The notes beneath the pieces are model-generated. The model saw only the letters and a program-made list of their open reading frames with translations, was not told the DNA's origin and did not search any database. A DNA stretch of 64,000 nt from Acinetobacter colistiniresistens (GTDB lineage: Bacteria > Pseudomonadota > Gammaproteobacteria > Pseudomonadales > Moraxellaceae), in assembly GCF_024582815.1 (NCBI RefSeq), contig NZ_CP102099.1, positions 2,170,001 to 2,234,000 of the forward strand. Reading direction: 5' to 3'. Shown here in pieces: positions 8,648 to 17,403 of the stretch (within the stretch, counting starts at the first letter, position 1; every line of letters begins with the position of its first letter). Made by a program: the position numbers and the translations under genes.

Positions 8648-8676
8648 AGCCACATTCTCCAGATGTGGCTTTTTTT
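8648..8676 (+). terminator. Rho-independent terminator downstream of the IS
   Basis: AGCCACAT (8648-8655) pairs with ATGTGGCT (8663-8670) around a 7-base loop and runs into seven T's. It points rightwards and its original gene is gone, or it now ends transcripts leaving the IS. Confidence 0.75.
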
Positions 8677-8731
8677 ATAGAATTCATCATTGGGTACTTA
8701 TTAAAAAGATCAAGCCAACAATACTTAGCTG

Positions 8732-9216
8732 TTAAGATGTACTAGTTTTTATACAACTGGTCATATAGTTTACGGTGATGTCTGGCGCTAACCAGAAATA
8801 TTTGCCGATTGGACTATAATGTAGACCAATCGTATTCATCTGCGTTAAACCTGCAAGTTCTGAAAAGCTGCTAAGCTCATTCGGTTTAATATATCTATTA
8901 AAGTTATGCGTGCCTTTGGGCATTAATTTAAAAAGATATTCACCACCAACAATCGTGTATAAAAAAGACTTTGGGTTTCTGTTGATTGTTGAAAAAAATA
9001 CTAGTCCATGAGGTTTTAATAATTGTGCACAAGACTGGATAATTGCAGCAGGGTTAGGAACATGTTCTAGAAGTTCCATACAGGTAATAATATCGTATTG
9101 TTGTGGGCTTATTTTTGCCAGTTCCTCTACAGCAACAGTGCGATACTCAAGGTTATGAATATTCTCCATAATCGCGTGATTACGGGCAACCTGAATACTT
9201 TGCTCCCCAAGGTCAA
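8732..9216 (-). pseudogene. ubiG: UbiG-type ubiquinone O-methyltransferase, 5'-truncated
   Basis: SAM-dependent methyltransferase of ubiquinone biosynthesis. Visible are the post-I region (DLGEQSIQVARNHA), the UbiG signature YDIITCMELLEHVPNP and the C-terminal part (INRNPKSFLYTIVGGEYLFK, WLAPDITVNYM). The frame extends past the ATG at 9169 up to about 9216, where it stops resembling UbiG. The N-terminal 70 or so residues with the SAM-binding glycine motif are missing. An intact ubiG probably exists elsewhere in the genome. Confidence 0.8.
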
Positions 9217-9463
9217 ATTAGGAATAACAACACGTCACCTCTCTCGTATTTTTTCTAAGGAATTTGGGATTTCACCCGCGAAATGGCTAGAGAATATTCG
9301 TTTGGAACATGCTAAAAAGCTACTGAGAGAAGATCAATTGGCAACCAAACAAGTCGTCATGGAGTGTGGTTTGAGCAATGAACAAGTGTTAAGGCAATTA
9401 TTTGTCAGAAATTTGGGAATAAGCCCAGTTGAATATAAAAAGTTATATCAATATAGGCTTTAA
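9215..9463 (+). pseudogene. AraC-family regulator, C-terminal DNA-binding fragment
   Basis: From about 9215 the plus strand encodes the second part of an AraC/XylS DNA-binding domain: LGITTRHLSRIFSKEFGISP, then LEHAKKLLREDQLATKQVV and RNLGISPVEYKKLY. It resembles GlxA/FtrA-type regulators. The sensor domain and first helices are gone. The codons before 9215 are antisense to ubiG, so the frame opening at 9098 is an artefact. The two truncated genes meet head to head within a few bases. Confidence 0.7.
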
Positions 9464-9647
9464 AAAAAAGACGATGCTAATGAGAGCAAAATTGTGTTTT
9501 TTGCGCATAGGGGATTTTACACATGAGGTTAAGTATTGAAAATGATTTAAAATTTCGAATGCATAACTCTCGTCTATTTCATCAAGGGATAGATCTCATA
9601 CTCAAATTTTATAACAATCAAGTTCGTTGTATAGGCCAAGTAAATAT

Positions 9648-10418
9648 TTAGCAGATCAGCAGCAGTCTATACTCACCCTCTTTTTCAGCAGGTGCTCTAT
9701 GCACGCAGGGCAAGGCTTGTTGTGTGGGATGGTCTACCGCCAAACGCCAAAGATATCCTGAGCCTAAATTCACAGGTTGGGCATCCGGTTTGGGTTGATA
9801 ATGTAGATCAAAGAAATAATCTTCCAAGAAATGTTCAAATTCTGCTTCTGGTCCGTCATACAGGTTTTTGAGTTTGTTTCTGATGTCTGGAATCAGAATC
9901 TTTTGTTCAACCTGATCATTCGGCAAAATATCGCTTGCTACGCCGTAATAGGTACATAAAAAAGTATCCGTTGCGATGGGAGAACGATCAATATGGTAAG
10001 AATAGACGTCTGTTGAGATGAAATCGAATTCTTGGTCACGTTCGTAACTTTCAAGAAGATTCAGAGAAGGTGACGCCCCGAAATCAGAGAGAAGTTGCAT
10101 ATCGCTTAAGATTATTTCTCTTGCCAGATTGCCTTTTTCTGAAAGTTTCAGTGCTATAAGATCCTCAATGGAAACTTCGGTAATCTTCTCTTTTAATTCA
10201 AGTTTAGTCACAATTTCTTTAAAGTCACCCATCAAATTTCTAGACCAGCAAATGGCATTCATCTCTCCTTGAAAATGAGTATTTACCAGTTCAGAAAAAC
10301 TAGAAACTACTTTAATTTGATCACTGTCAGAAAATGTCTTGCTCATATAGAAATTAAATAAATCATTTACTCTGGTTAATAATATACACCCAGTTCCTAT
10401 AGAAATATTGCTTTTCAA
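9648..10418 (-). CDS. DUF1826 family protein
   Basis: A 256-residue soluble protein that I assign to DUF1826 from its C-terminal half: FDFISTDVYSYHIDRSPIA, TFLCTYYGVASDILPNDQ and the terminal LPCVHRAPAEKEGEYRLLLI. The HIDR and C..HRAP positions hold conserved His/Cys that could bind metal. The biochemical role is unknown. In other bacteria members are often zinc-starvation (Zur) linked, but I could not see a convincing Zur box in the 288 bp upstream. It stands alone, flanked by scar sequence on one side and a DsbA-like gene on the other. Confidence 0.7.
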   Translation of the reverse strand: MKSNISIGTGCILLTRVNDLFNFYMSKTFSDSDQIKVVSSFSELVNTHFQGEMNAICWSRNLMGDFKEIVTKLELKEKITEVSIEDLIALKLSEKGNLAREIILSDMQLLSDFGASPSLNLLESYERDQEFDFISTDVYSYHIDRSPIATDTFLCTYYGVASDILPNDQVEQKILIPDIRNKLKNLYDGPEAEFEHFLEDYFFDLHYQPKPDAQPVNLGSGYLWRLAVDHPTQQALPCVHRAPAEKEGEYRLLLIC

Positions 10419-10730
10419 GCGATTCGATAGATTTAATCGGCTTTGATGGGCAATTTACATTCAGCGCAGTAAATCAGTATTTTCTTGGTTATTCACCTCT
10501 GTTTAGCATGGTGATTTGTTATACATATATGTTTGTTTTTGTGATGCATTGTTGAATTTTTCGTGTGTGTATGAAGAATATGCAAGGTTATTGGTTAATG
10601 ATAGCTTTCTCCAATTGTAGATTGATAGCAAAATCGCATCTGCCTTTCCAAAGGAAAGATGCTTTGGAGCAGCTTTAATATTTAAAAATCATTTTAATGA
10701 GACAAAATGATGGTGAGGATAAGAGAACGA

Positions 10731-11351
10731 ATGAAGAATTTAATTTTAACTAGTGTGTTTGCAGTAGCGGCGGTATTTTCAACACAAACGATGGCCAACG
10801 ATTTTGTCGAAGGCAAAGATTATAAAGTTGTCTCAAATCCAGTAAAAACCTCAGCACCGGCCAATCAAATTGAAGTACGGGAATTCTTTTGGTACGGGTG
10901 TACTTATTGTTTTAAATTAGAGCCTTATATGCAGGCCTGGCTAAAGAAAATTCCAAGTGATGTGTATTTCCTTCGTACTCCGGCAGCAATGAATCCGATG
11001 TGGGAGCAGGGAGCGCGTGCCTACTACGTGAGTGAAGCTTTGGGTGTACGTAAGCGTACTCATTTACCGCTATTTCATATTAATAATGTAGGAAATCAAA
11101 AAGTTCTGCAGAAGGATGCCTTTGCCAAATTCTTTGTGAAGTATGGTGTTCCTGAAGCAAAATTTAATAGTATGTATGATTCTTTTGCAATCACCGCAAA
11201 AATTTCAGAATCAAACCAGTTGGCACAAAAATATCAATTGACTGGTGTTCCTGCTGTTGTTGTAAATGGAAAATATATTGTGCAAGGGGGAGATGATAAG
11301 GTGGTTAAAGTGGTCGAATATCTTGTCAATAAAGAGCGTAAAGCGAAGTAA
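10731..11351 (+). CDS. Thiol:disulfide interchange protein, DsbA family
   Basis: Periplasmic oxidoreductase that introduces disulfides into exported proteins. From the ATG at 10731 it has a clear signal peptide (KNLILTSVFAVAAVFSTQTM then AND), the active site FFWYGCTYCFKLEP (CTYC in place of the E. coli CPHC) and the cis-proline loop TGVPAVVVNGKY. The frame is open from 10707, but the in-frame ATG at 10731 gives the proper signal peptide. The length of about 206 residues is normal for DsbA. It is followed by a terminator and seems monocistronic. Confidence 0.88.
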   Translation: MKNLILTSVFAVAAVFSTQTMANDFVEGKDYKVVSNPVKTSAPANQIEVREFFWYGCTYCFKLEPYMQAWLKKIPSDVYFLRTPAAMNPMWEQGARAYYVSEALGVRKRTHLPLFHINNVGNQKVLQKDAFAKFFVKYGVPEAKFNSMYDSFAITAKISESNQLAQKYQLTGVPAVVVNGKYIVQGGDDKVVKVVEYLVNKERKAK

Positions 11352-11400
11352 ATTTTTAAAATTACAATTGCTTGTCATTGAGTTAGCTGAATACCTTGTT

Positions 11401-11460
11401 GAACCCTTCTGAATTTCCTGATTTGGTATCTGTCAGAAAAATTGAAGGGTTCTTTCTTTT
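11401..11460 (+). terminator. Terminator after the DsbA-like gene
   Basis: GAACCCTTC (11401-11409) pairs with GAAGGGTTC (11444-11452) across a long loop that can pair further near the stem, followed by TTTCTTTTT. Confidence 0.6.
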
Positions 11461-11649
11461 TCTATCAAATCAATTTGATTATTCTACACAAAACCAAATA
11501 TTAAAATGTGATTTAGTTCAAATATTCATGCTTATATCGTATTTTCTGTTTGGTTTGCTTTTTTGATATTAGTTTTAATTGCTAAATAGATTTTATCTTT
11601 ACTGAATTGTTTTGTTTTGAAATTTAGCTATGTTTTCAGGTCTTTTAAA

Positions 11650-11967
11650 ATGAATAAAATGCATGTTGCAGTATCTGTCATTATTGGTTTAATTGTTGGT
11701 GGCGTCCTAGGTTCTCTCGGCTATTCGAAGACAGCAGCACGTTACGATGCGATCACGACAGCTTGTGTTATGGTCAATCAAGGGGTTGAACATGACATCT
11801 TGAAACCAGAACAGCTCAAACAATTAGGTGAGTTAACTGGGCAAAGCCTTAAGAAAGATTATAGCTCTGTTGCATCTAAATTTAAGTTTGCTGATAATCA
11901 ATTGGACAATGCATCTGAAGCTTCGAATTGTAGCCAGTTTATTGTTGGAGTGAATGCTGCTCAATAA
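11650..11967 (+). CDS. Hypothetical single-pass membrane protein
   Basis: From the ATG at 11650 this is a 105-residue protein with one N-terminal membrane helix (VAVSVIIGLIVGGVLGSLGY) and a soluble, probably periplasmic, domain with two cysteines (TACVMVNQ and ASNCSQ) that could form a disulfide. The frame opens 33 bases earlier at a TTG, but the ATG places the helix at the N-terminus. I do not recognise the family. It lies alone between two terminators, next to the DsbA-like gene. Confidence 0.65.
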   Translation: MNKMHVAVSVIIGLIVGGVLGSLGYSKTAARYDAITTACVMVNQGVEHDILKPEQLKQLGELTGQSLKKDYSSVASKFKFADNQLDNASEASNCSQFIVGVNAAQ

Positions 11968-11977
11968 GAATTAAAAG

Positions 11978-12002
11978 GCCCTTGTTATCCAAGGGCTTTT
12001 TT
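11978..12002 (+). terminator. Rho-independent terminator
   Basis: GCCCTTG (11978-11984) and CAAGGGC (11990-11996) form a stem with a 5-base loop, followed by six T's. It ends the small membrane-protein gene. Confidence 0.8.
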
Positions 12003-12075
12003 GGGGCTACCGTTCTGATTCATGTTGAATTCGATATCATGCAACTAATAATTTCATAAATCTAAGCATGCTGAT

Positions 12076-12927
12076 TTAACCTAATTTGTCTTCAGTCCGT
12101 GTCTCGAAATCACTTGCATCATGACGTTCATGCAATTGGGTTGCTAAGTCGCCGAAGGTGCGATTGACCATGCGTCCACGCTGCACCGCAGGGCGTGCCA
12201 GAATCGTATCCGCCCAACGTTGTACATGTTGATATTGATCTACACCTAAGAATTCATTGGCATTGTAAACCCAGCCTTTGACAATGCTGCCATACCAAGG
12301 GAAAGCTGCAATATCGGCAATCGAATATTCGCTACCAGCCAAATATTCATGTTGTGCTAAATGTTGATCCAAAACATCCAGTAGGCGTTTGGTTTCCATG
12401 GCAAAGCGGTTGATTGCATATTCAATTTTCACAGGTGCATAAGCATAAAAATGCCCCAAACCTCCACCGATGTAAGGTGCGCTGCCCATTTGCCAAAACA
12501 ACCAGTTTAAACATTCGGTACGTGCTGCAATATCGTTCGGAATAAAGGCTTTAAACTTTTCAGCCAAATAAAGCAAAATTGAACCTGACTCAAAAATCCT
12601 TAAAGGTGGAGTTTGGCTATGATCGACCAACGCGGGAATTTTAGAGTTTGGATTGATATCGACAAAGCCACTGCTGAATTGTTGTCCTTCGCCAATCTTA
12701 ATGAGCCAAGCATCGTATTCGGCATCTTGATGCCCTAATGCGAGCAGTTCTTCCAGTAAAATCGTGACTTTTTGTCCATTAGGCGTTGCCAAGGAATAGA
12801 GCTGAAGGGGATGTTTCCCAATGGGTAAAGTATGCTGATAACGGCTGCCTGCTGTCGGCTGATTTAAATCTGTTTTTTCTCCAGTCCATTGCCAAATTCG
12901 GGGTGGGATATAGTTTGAATCGTTCAT
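12076..12927 (-). CDS. yghU: Glutathione S-transferase-like disulfide-bond oxidoreductase YghU
   Basis: A 283-residue protein matching E. coli YghU nearly end to end. It has a thioredoxin-fold N-terminal domain with HPLQLYSLATPNGQKVTI and NPNSKIPALVD, then ESGSILLYLAEKF. The C-terminal helical domain has NWLFWQMGSAPYIGGGLGHF and ends ERHDASDFETRTEDK. Family members reduce disulfides and organic hydroperoxides with glutathione-type thiols in the cytosol. It is encoded singly, downstream of a LysR gene transcribed in the same direction but 102 bp apart, so co-transcription is uncertain. Confidence 0.93.
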   Translation of the reverse strand: MNDSNYIPPRIWQWTGEKTDLNQPTAGSRYQHTLPIGKHPLQLYSLATPNGQKVTILLEELLALGHQDAEYDAWLIKIGEGQQFSSGFVDINPNSKIPALVDHSQTPPLRIFESGSILLYLAEKFKAFIPNDIAARTECLNWLFWQMGSAPYIGGGLGHFYAYAPVKIEYAINRFAMETKRLLDVLDQHLAQHEYLAGSEYSIADIAAFPWYGSIVKGWVYNANEFLGVDQYQHVQRWADTILARPAVQRGRMVNRTFGDLATQLHERHDASDFETRTEDKLG

Positions 12928-13029
12928 TATTATGTGCCAGTTGATCGTGAGATCTATCCAGTCTAGGCGAGCTGATCTAAAATTGGGTAGCTTTTTTGTG
13001 GCAGCGTTTTATCTTTTTTTCTACGTATA

Positions 13030-13956
13030 TTATTCCTGTATTTTATTTATTTCAGGCCTAATATTTTGAAAGTGCTGACGAATGATGTCAAGCCAAGCCT
13101 GAACAGCGGGTGAGATGGGAAGGCTTTTTTTCCATGCCATCGCTAAATGCCACTGAATATTTGGTTTTTCAAGCGGAATGGCTGCAAATAAATTGGAATC
13201 CAACATATCGGTATAATATTTTGGCAGTAGGGCTATTCCCATACGTTGTAACACCATATCCGCCAGAAGATTCCACTGGCTGGTACGGCAGGCAATACTT
13301 GGATAAAAGCCATGCTGCTGGCATGCATCCAGAATAATACGGTTTAAGGAAAAATTTTCAGGAAACATCAAGAAGGATTGGTGTCGTAACTCTTCTAAAG
13401 TGATTTTTTTCCGTGACGCCCAAATTGCATCTCGTCGTAACACAACCATTAAAGGGTAATTGCACAATTCAATGCTATCAAAAATCTGTGGATCGAAAGG
13501 TTGTAACAATACACCTACATCCAATTCATTGTTATGCAAAGCGAGTTCAATCGCTCTGGAGCCGACTTCAAGAAAAGAGAGTTCAATTTTAGGCCATTGT
13601 TGGTGATAATCAAAAAGCGCGGTGGTAAGGAGTTGAGCACCTAATGGCGGAACACCAAGTTTGAGCGTACCTGTTTTTAATTGTTGATAATTTTCAATTT
13701 CTAGAAAAATATTTTGCTCAGCTTGTAGCAGTTCTACAGCGTGTTGATAGATACGTTTGCCAATTTCAGTCAGTTCAAGTTGTCTTTTACGACCATGTTC
13801 GGGTTTCACGAGCAGTTGTACTTGCAGCTGTTGTTCGAGCTGCTGCAAAATTTTACTAATGGTTGGCTGAGTGAGGCATAACACTTCTGCCGTCCGAGTA
13901 AAACTTTTCGTTTTTACTAAGGTGACAAAGCATTGTAATGATTTGAAGGAAAGCAT
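13030..13956 (-). CDS. LysR-family regulator, probable CidR-like
   Basis: A 308-residue LysR regulator with an N-terminal winged helix (SFTRTAEVLCLTQPTISKIL) and an effector-binding domain (LKLGVPPLGAQLLTTALFDY, NELDVGVLLQPFDP). It is divergent from cidA with 113 bp between the two starts, the usual place for a LysR operator. This suggests it controls the cidAB pair and its own gene. The effector is unknown. It is full length for the family. Confidence 0.82.
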   Translation of the reverse strand: MLSFKSLQCFVTLVKTKSFTRTAEVLCLTQPTISKILQQLEQQLQVQLLVKPEHGRKRQLELTEIGKRIYQHAVELLQAEQNIFLEIENYQQLKTGTLKLGVPPLGAQLLTTALFDYHQQWPKIELSFLEVGSRAIELALHNNELDVGVLLQPFDPQIFDSIELCNYPLMVVLRRDAIWASRKKITLEELRHQSFLMFPENFSLNRIILDACQQHGFYPSIACRTSQWNLLADMVLQRMGIALLPKYYTDMLDSNLFAAIPLEKPNIQWHLAMAWKKSLPISPAVQAWLDIIRQHFQNIRPEINKIQE

Positions 13957-14069
13957 AACAAATTTTTGATTATTCCATTTTTGAATAATTTTAACATGAA
14001 TAATTCATATCATCACGCTGCTGGCTGGATAAGATAATAATTATGTAGTTCACCATTTGATTTCATAAA

Positions 14070-14504
14070 ATGCGTACCGAAGCTGTTTCTGGAATATCCA
14101 CACAAAACTCATTTTTGCAATTGCTTAAACAAATTTTAATTCTGGCTGCATTTTGGAGTGCAGGTTATGTCCTGCATCAAAAGTTAGGTATACCAATCTC
14201 TGCGGGAATTTTAGGTATGTTCTTGCTGCTCTTCAGCCTGTTTTTAAAATTCATCAACATTGATCAAGTGGCAACAGGAGCAGCATTTATTTTAGGTGAG
14301 TTATTACTGTTTTTTATCCCTGTGGTTGTTGCAATCGTTCAATACAAAAACTTATTTATGACAGAAGGTTGGCAAATTGTATTGAGTATTGCACTGGGTA
14401 CTATTCTGGTCATGTTAAGTACTTCGCTTACCATTCACTATTACCATCGCATGAAAAATTATTTGCTTGTAATACGTAAGCATTTCCAGCACAAGCATAT
14501 TTAA
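14070..14504 (+). CDS. cidA: CidA/LrgA family holin-like protein
   Basis: A 144-residue inner-membrane protein with four hydrophobic segments and the family pattern around IPISAGILGMFLLLF and GELLLFFIPVVVAIV. CidA/LrgA proteins are holin-like and modulate murein hydrolase export, membrane potential and metabolite (pyruvate/acetate) transport. The gene is followed 11 bases later by the LrgB/CidB partner, and a LysR regulator is divergent. This is the standard cid arrangement. Confidence 0.88.
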   Translation: MRTEAVSGISTQNSFLQLLKQILILAAFWSAGYVLHQKLGIPISAGILGMFLLLFSLFLKFINIDQVATGAAFILGELLLFFIPVVVAIVQYKNLFMTEGWQIVLSIALGTILVMLSTSLTIHYYHRMKNYLLVIRKHFQHKHI

Positions 14505-14515
14505 AGGCAGTCAAG

Positions 14516-15205
14516 ATGAATATTTGGTCAATTCTTTGTTTGATCTGGACTTTGCTGGCCTATGTAATTGCAAAGCGCCTCTATCAAAAGTATCCGAAAT
14601 TATGGCTATCGCCAGCGCTGAGTGTGCCAGTACTCACGATTCTTTTAATGATGATTTTCGGGATTTCATATCAGACTTATGCTGAAGATACTCAGTGGAT
14701 TGTCAATTTACTTGGCCCTGCAACGGTTGCATTCGCCGTGCCGATTTATCGTTATCGCGAGACAATTCGTAAAAATTTGGGGGTTTTATCCGTTGCCATT
14801 GTTGTGGGAATGAGCGTTGGTGTGATGTCGGCTTATGAGATGGCACAATTATTTGATTTTAGCCCTGAAGTCACTAATAGTTTGATGGCACGTTCTATCT
14901 CAACACCTTTTGCCATGATTTTGGCAGAAGATATTCATGGTTCAGCGGCATTGGTGTCTTTATTTACCGTTATTACTGGTTTAGTAGGAATGATTTGTGG
15001 AGACGCGATTTTAGCAATCACCAGAATCCGTTCTCATGTGGCAAATGGTGCTGCATTTGGTAATGCAGCGCATGGTTTTGGTACGGTGAGAGCGCAACAA
15101 CGCAATACTGAGGAAGGGGTGATTGCAAGTTTAACCATGGTTATTGCTGGTATTTTAATGGTTTTGCTTGGTCCAGCAGCGATTCATGTATGGTTAGTGC
15201 TCTAA
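14516..15205 (+). CDS. cidB: CidB/LrgB family protein
   Basis: A 229-residue polytopic membrane protein with the LrgB hallmarks LLGPATVAFAVPIYRYRETI, RSISTPFAMILAEDIHGSAA and GAAFGNAAHGFGTVRA. It is the partner of CidA and acts in the inner membrane, probably in export or exchange of small metabolites. A weak AAGG ribosome binding site and 11-base spacing from cidA indicate one operon. Confidence 0.9.
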   Translation: MNIWSILCLIWTLLAYVIAKRLYQKYPKLWLSPALSVPVLTILLMMIFGISYQTYAEDTQWIVNLLGPATVAFAVPIYRYRETIRKNLGVLSVAIVVGMSVGVMSAYEMAQLFDFSPEVTNSLMARSISTPFAMILAEDIHGSAALVSLFTVITGLVGMICGDAILAITRIRSHVANGAAFGNAAHGFGTVRAQQRNTEEGVIASLTMVIAGILMVLLGPAAIHVWLVL

Positions 15206-15930
15206 GCGCCTTTTAGTAATAGTCAGATATTATCCTTAAAGTGATTTAGTTTGAGCTTGTGCAGTGGGCTACATAGTTCATTTTAGTGATGTAGTTATTA
15301 TTCATTTTTGATAAACATTTAATTTAGTTTTTTGAAACCAAAGGGTGTTTAACGTGAGAGCTTGATAGATCATTTTAAGATGGTGGTGTATATATTGGTA
15401 AAGGATATTTTTATCAATAACTGTTACACTCCTTAATTAATGGGGCTTGGCAAAGTAGAAATAATAAAAAATGGAGAAAGGGACTGTTACATCGATAAAA
15501 ACATTTTTTATAACCTGCTGTAAAATTGAGCAGATGTAAGCTATATTGCCCAAAAACTGCAGTTAGATCGTTTTTAAATTTATAGTGCTTTGTTTTTGTA
15601 TTATTTTTTTATTTGATGTAGGTAATTTACATTGTATTACTCTGACATGTTGTTCATTTTTATATCTGGATTAGCATAAATTTTATTATAAAAGACTGAA
15701 CTGAGTGAAGATATAAAATATCTCCATTTATTATTAAAGCTTAGGTGATCTGGTCTTTTACCTTGCAGCTTAATATAATAAAATGTAATCTCTTCGGCGT
15801 GTTGTTATCTATTTTCTATGGGTGAAATTCAAAAACTAACAATTCTTTTCTCTAATAAGTAATTTTAAATAACCATCATGACTGAATTAGTTATTTGCTA
15901 AATCATAATTTTAACGAGCGTATCAACTGA
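15206..15930. other. 725-bp gene-free AT-rich intergenic region
   Basis: No open frame of note. The sequence is very AT-rich with several possible -10 elements (for example TATAAA near 15711) but no single convincing promoter. Its length before the synthetase gene suggests a complex or horizontally acquired control region. I saw no repeat or hairpin terminator that could be assigned with confidence. Confidence 0.4.
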
Positions 15931-17403
15931 ATGAATCAAATTGTGATAAACGAAAAAAATATTATTCGTGGTAAGCACCACCCAGAGTTTTTGCAGGAAG
16001 AAGTTTTAACCGATATTTTTGTCCAGACTGCGCAACGCCTCCCTCAAAAGACTGCCCTGATCGAAGCAGAGCAACAGATCAGTTATGCCGAGTTATATCA
16101 GCAAGCACTGGTCATGGCACAGCACTTAACCTTGAAGGGGGTTAAAGCGGGAGATATTGTTGGCTTGTGGTTACCGCGAGGAATTGAATTATTAAAATCC
16201 CAATTGGCGATCTGCCTTAGTGGCGCTGCATGGTTGCCTTTTGATATGGATACCCCGGCAGACCGGATTGCAGTGTGTCTTGACGATGCTGCGGCAGTCG
16301 GCATGATCACCACCGATGAGTGGTATGAACATTTGGCTGAAGTCCCACAAAGCAAGTGGACCAATACCGAATTACAACGCCCACTCGATCAGGCGGTTGA
16401 ACTCGCCAGAACCACACCTGAGCAACCCGCCTATATTATTTATACCTCAGGTTCGACAGGTAAACCGAAAGGGATTGTCATTACCCAGAAGAATATTTGC
16501 CATTTCCTGCGTAGTGAAAACAGTATCCTGGGCATTCAGGAGCAAGACAAGGTCTATCAAGGCTTCTCAGTGGCTTTTGACATGTCTTTTGAGGAAATCT
16601 GGCTGTCTTATCTGGTCGGTGCAACATTGTGGATAGCACCTAAATCACTGGTCAGTGATCCAGAACGCCTGTGTAAAACCTTGCAACAGCAACAGATCAC
16701 GGTTCTACATGCGGTGCCAACATTATTGGCTTTATTCCCGGAAGATGTACCGAATCTGCGCATCATCAATCTGGGTGGAGAAATGTGCCCGGATTCACTG
16801 GTCGATCGCTGGGCCTTAGCTCACCACCAAATGTTTAACACCTATGGGCCAACTGAAACCACGGTCTCTGCCAGTCTGGAACTGTTGCAGCGTGGCAAAC
16901 CAGTGACCATTGGCAAGCCTTTACCCAACTATGGCATGCTGGTCATCAATGCGGAGCGCGAATTGTTGCCGCAAGGAGAAACAGGGGAACTATGTATCTT
17001 TGGACCAAGTGTGGCCCCTGGCTATCTCGGACGTCCTGATCTGACCGCAGATAAATTTATTCAGAATCCATGGGCCAGTAACCCTGATGAAGAAAACCTG
17101 TATCGCACTGGGGATCTGGCCAAAATCGATGAATTTGGTCAGGTACATTGCTTAGGCCGTGCCGACGATCAGGTTAAAATCCGCGGCTTCCGGGTTGAAC
17201 TCGGTGAGATTGAAGCTGCGTTATGTGATCTGGATGGCATTGGCACCGCAGCCGTAATTCTACGTGCTGAAGACGGTATTGATCAGTTGATTGCCTTCAT
17301 TGCTCCTGAAATTGATGCCCAACAGGCCATTGAAATTAAACAGCTGCGTCATCACTCAGTCAGCGCTTGCCACCTTATATGGTGCCGAACCGCTTTGAAG
17401 TGA
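15931..17403 (+). CDS. Adenylation domain portion of the Pls/PosA-type synthetase
   Basis: This frame holds the amino-acid-activating domain. Core motifs are present: A3 YIIYTSGSTGKPKG (residues about 168-181), A4 region FSVAFDMSFEEIW with the aspartate that binds the substrate amino group, A5 FNTYGPTETTV, A7 YRTGDLAKID and A8 GRADDQVKIRGFRVELGEIE. The last 15 or so residues (SVSACHLIWCRTALK) are out of frame. The catalytic A10 lysine lies in the next frame, so this piece alone should not complete adenylation. Codons here are richer in CTG and ACC than in the neighbours. Confidence 0.85.
   Translation: MNQIVINEKNIIRGKHHPEFLQEEVLTDIFVQTAQRLPQKTALIEAEQQISYAELYQQALVMAQHLTLKGVKAGDIVGLWLPRGIELLKSQLAICLSGAAWLPFDMDTPADRIAVCLDDAAAVGMITTDEWYEHLAEVPQSKWTNTELQRPLDQAVELARTTPEQPAYIIYTSGSTGKPKGIVITQKNICHFLRSENSILGIQEQDKVYQGFSVAFDMSFEEIWLSYLVGATLWIAPKSLVSDPERLCKTLQQQQITVLHAVPTLLALFPEDVPNLRIINLGGEMCPDSLVDRWALAHHQMFNTYGPTETTVSASLELLQRGKPVTIGKPLPNYGMLVINAERELLPQGETGELCIFGPSVAPGYLGRPDLTADKFIQNPWASNPDEENLYRTGDLAKIDEFGQVHCLGRADDQVKIRGFRVELGEIEAALCDLDGIGTAAVILRAEDGIDQLIAFIAPEIDAQQAIEIKQLRHHSVSACHLIWCRTALK

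Noticed and set aside
9098-9214. N-terminal extension of the AraC fragment
   Set aside because: These codons are antisense to ubiG; AraC similarity begins at about 9215.
9523-9651. 42-codon plus-strand ORF starting MRLSIENDLKFRMHNSRLFH
   Set aside because: A GGGGA lies upstream, but the ORF is short, lies next to a deletion scar and has no recognisable feature; it could be real but cannot be supported.
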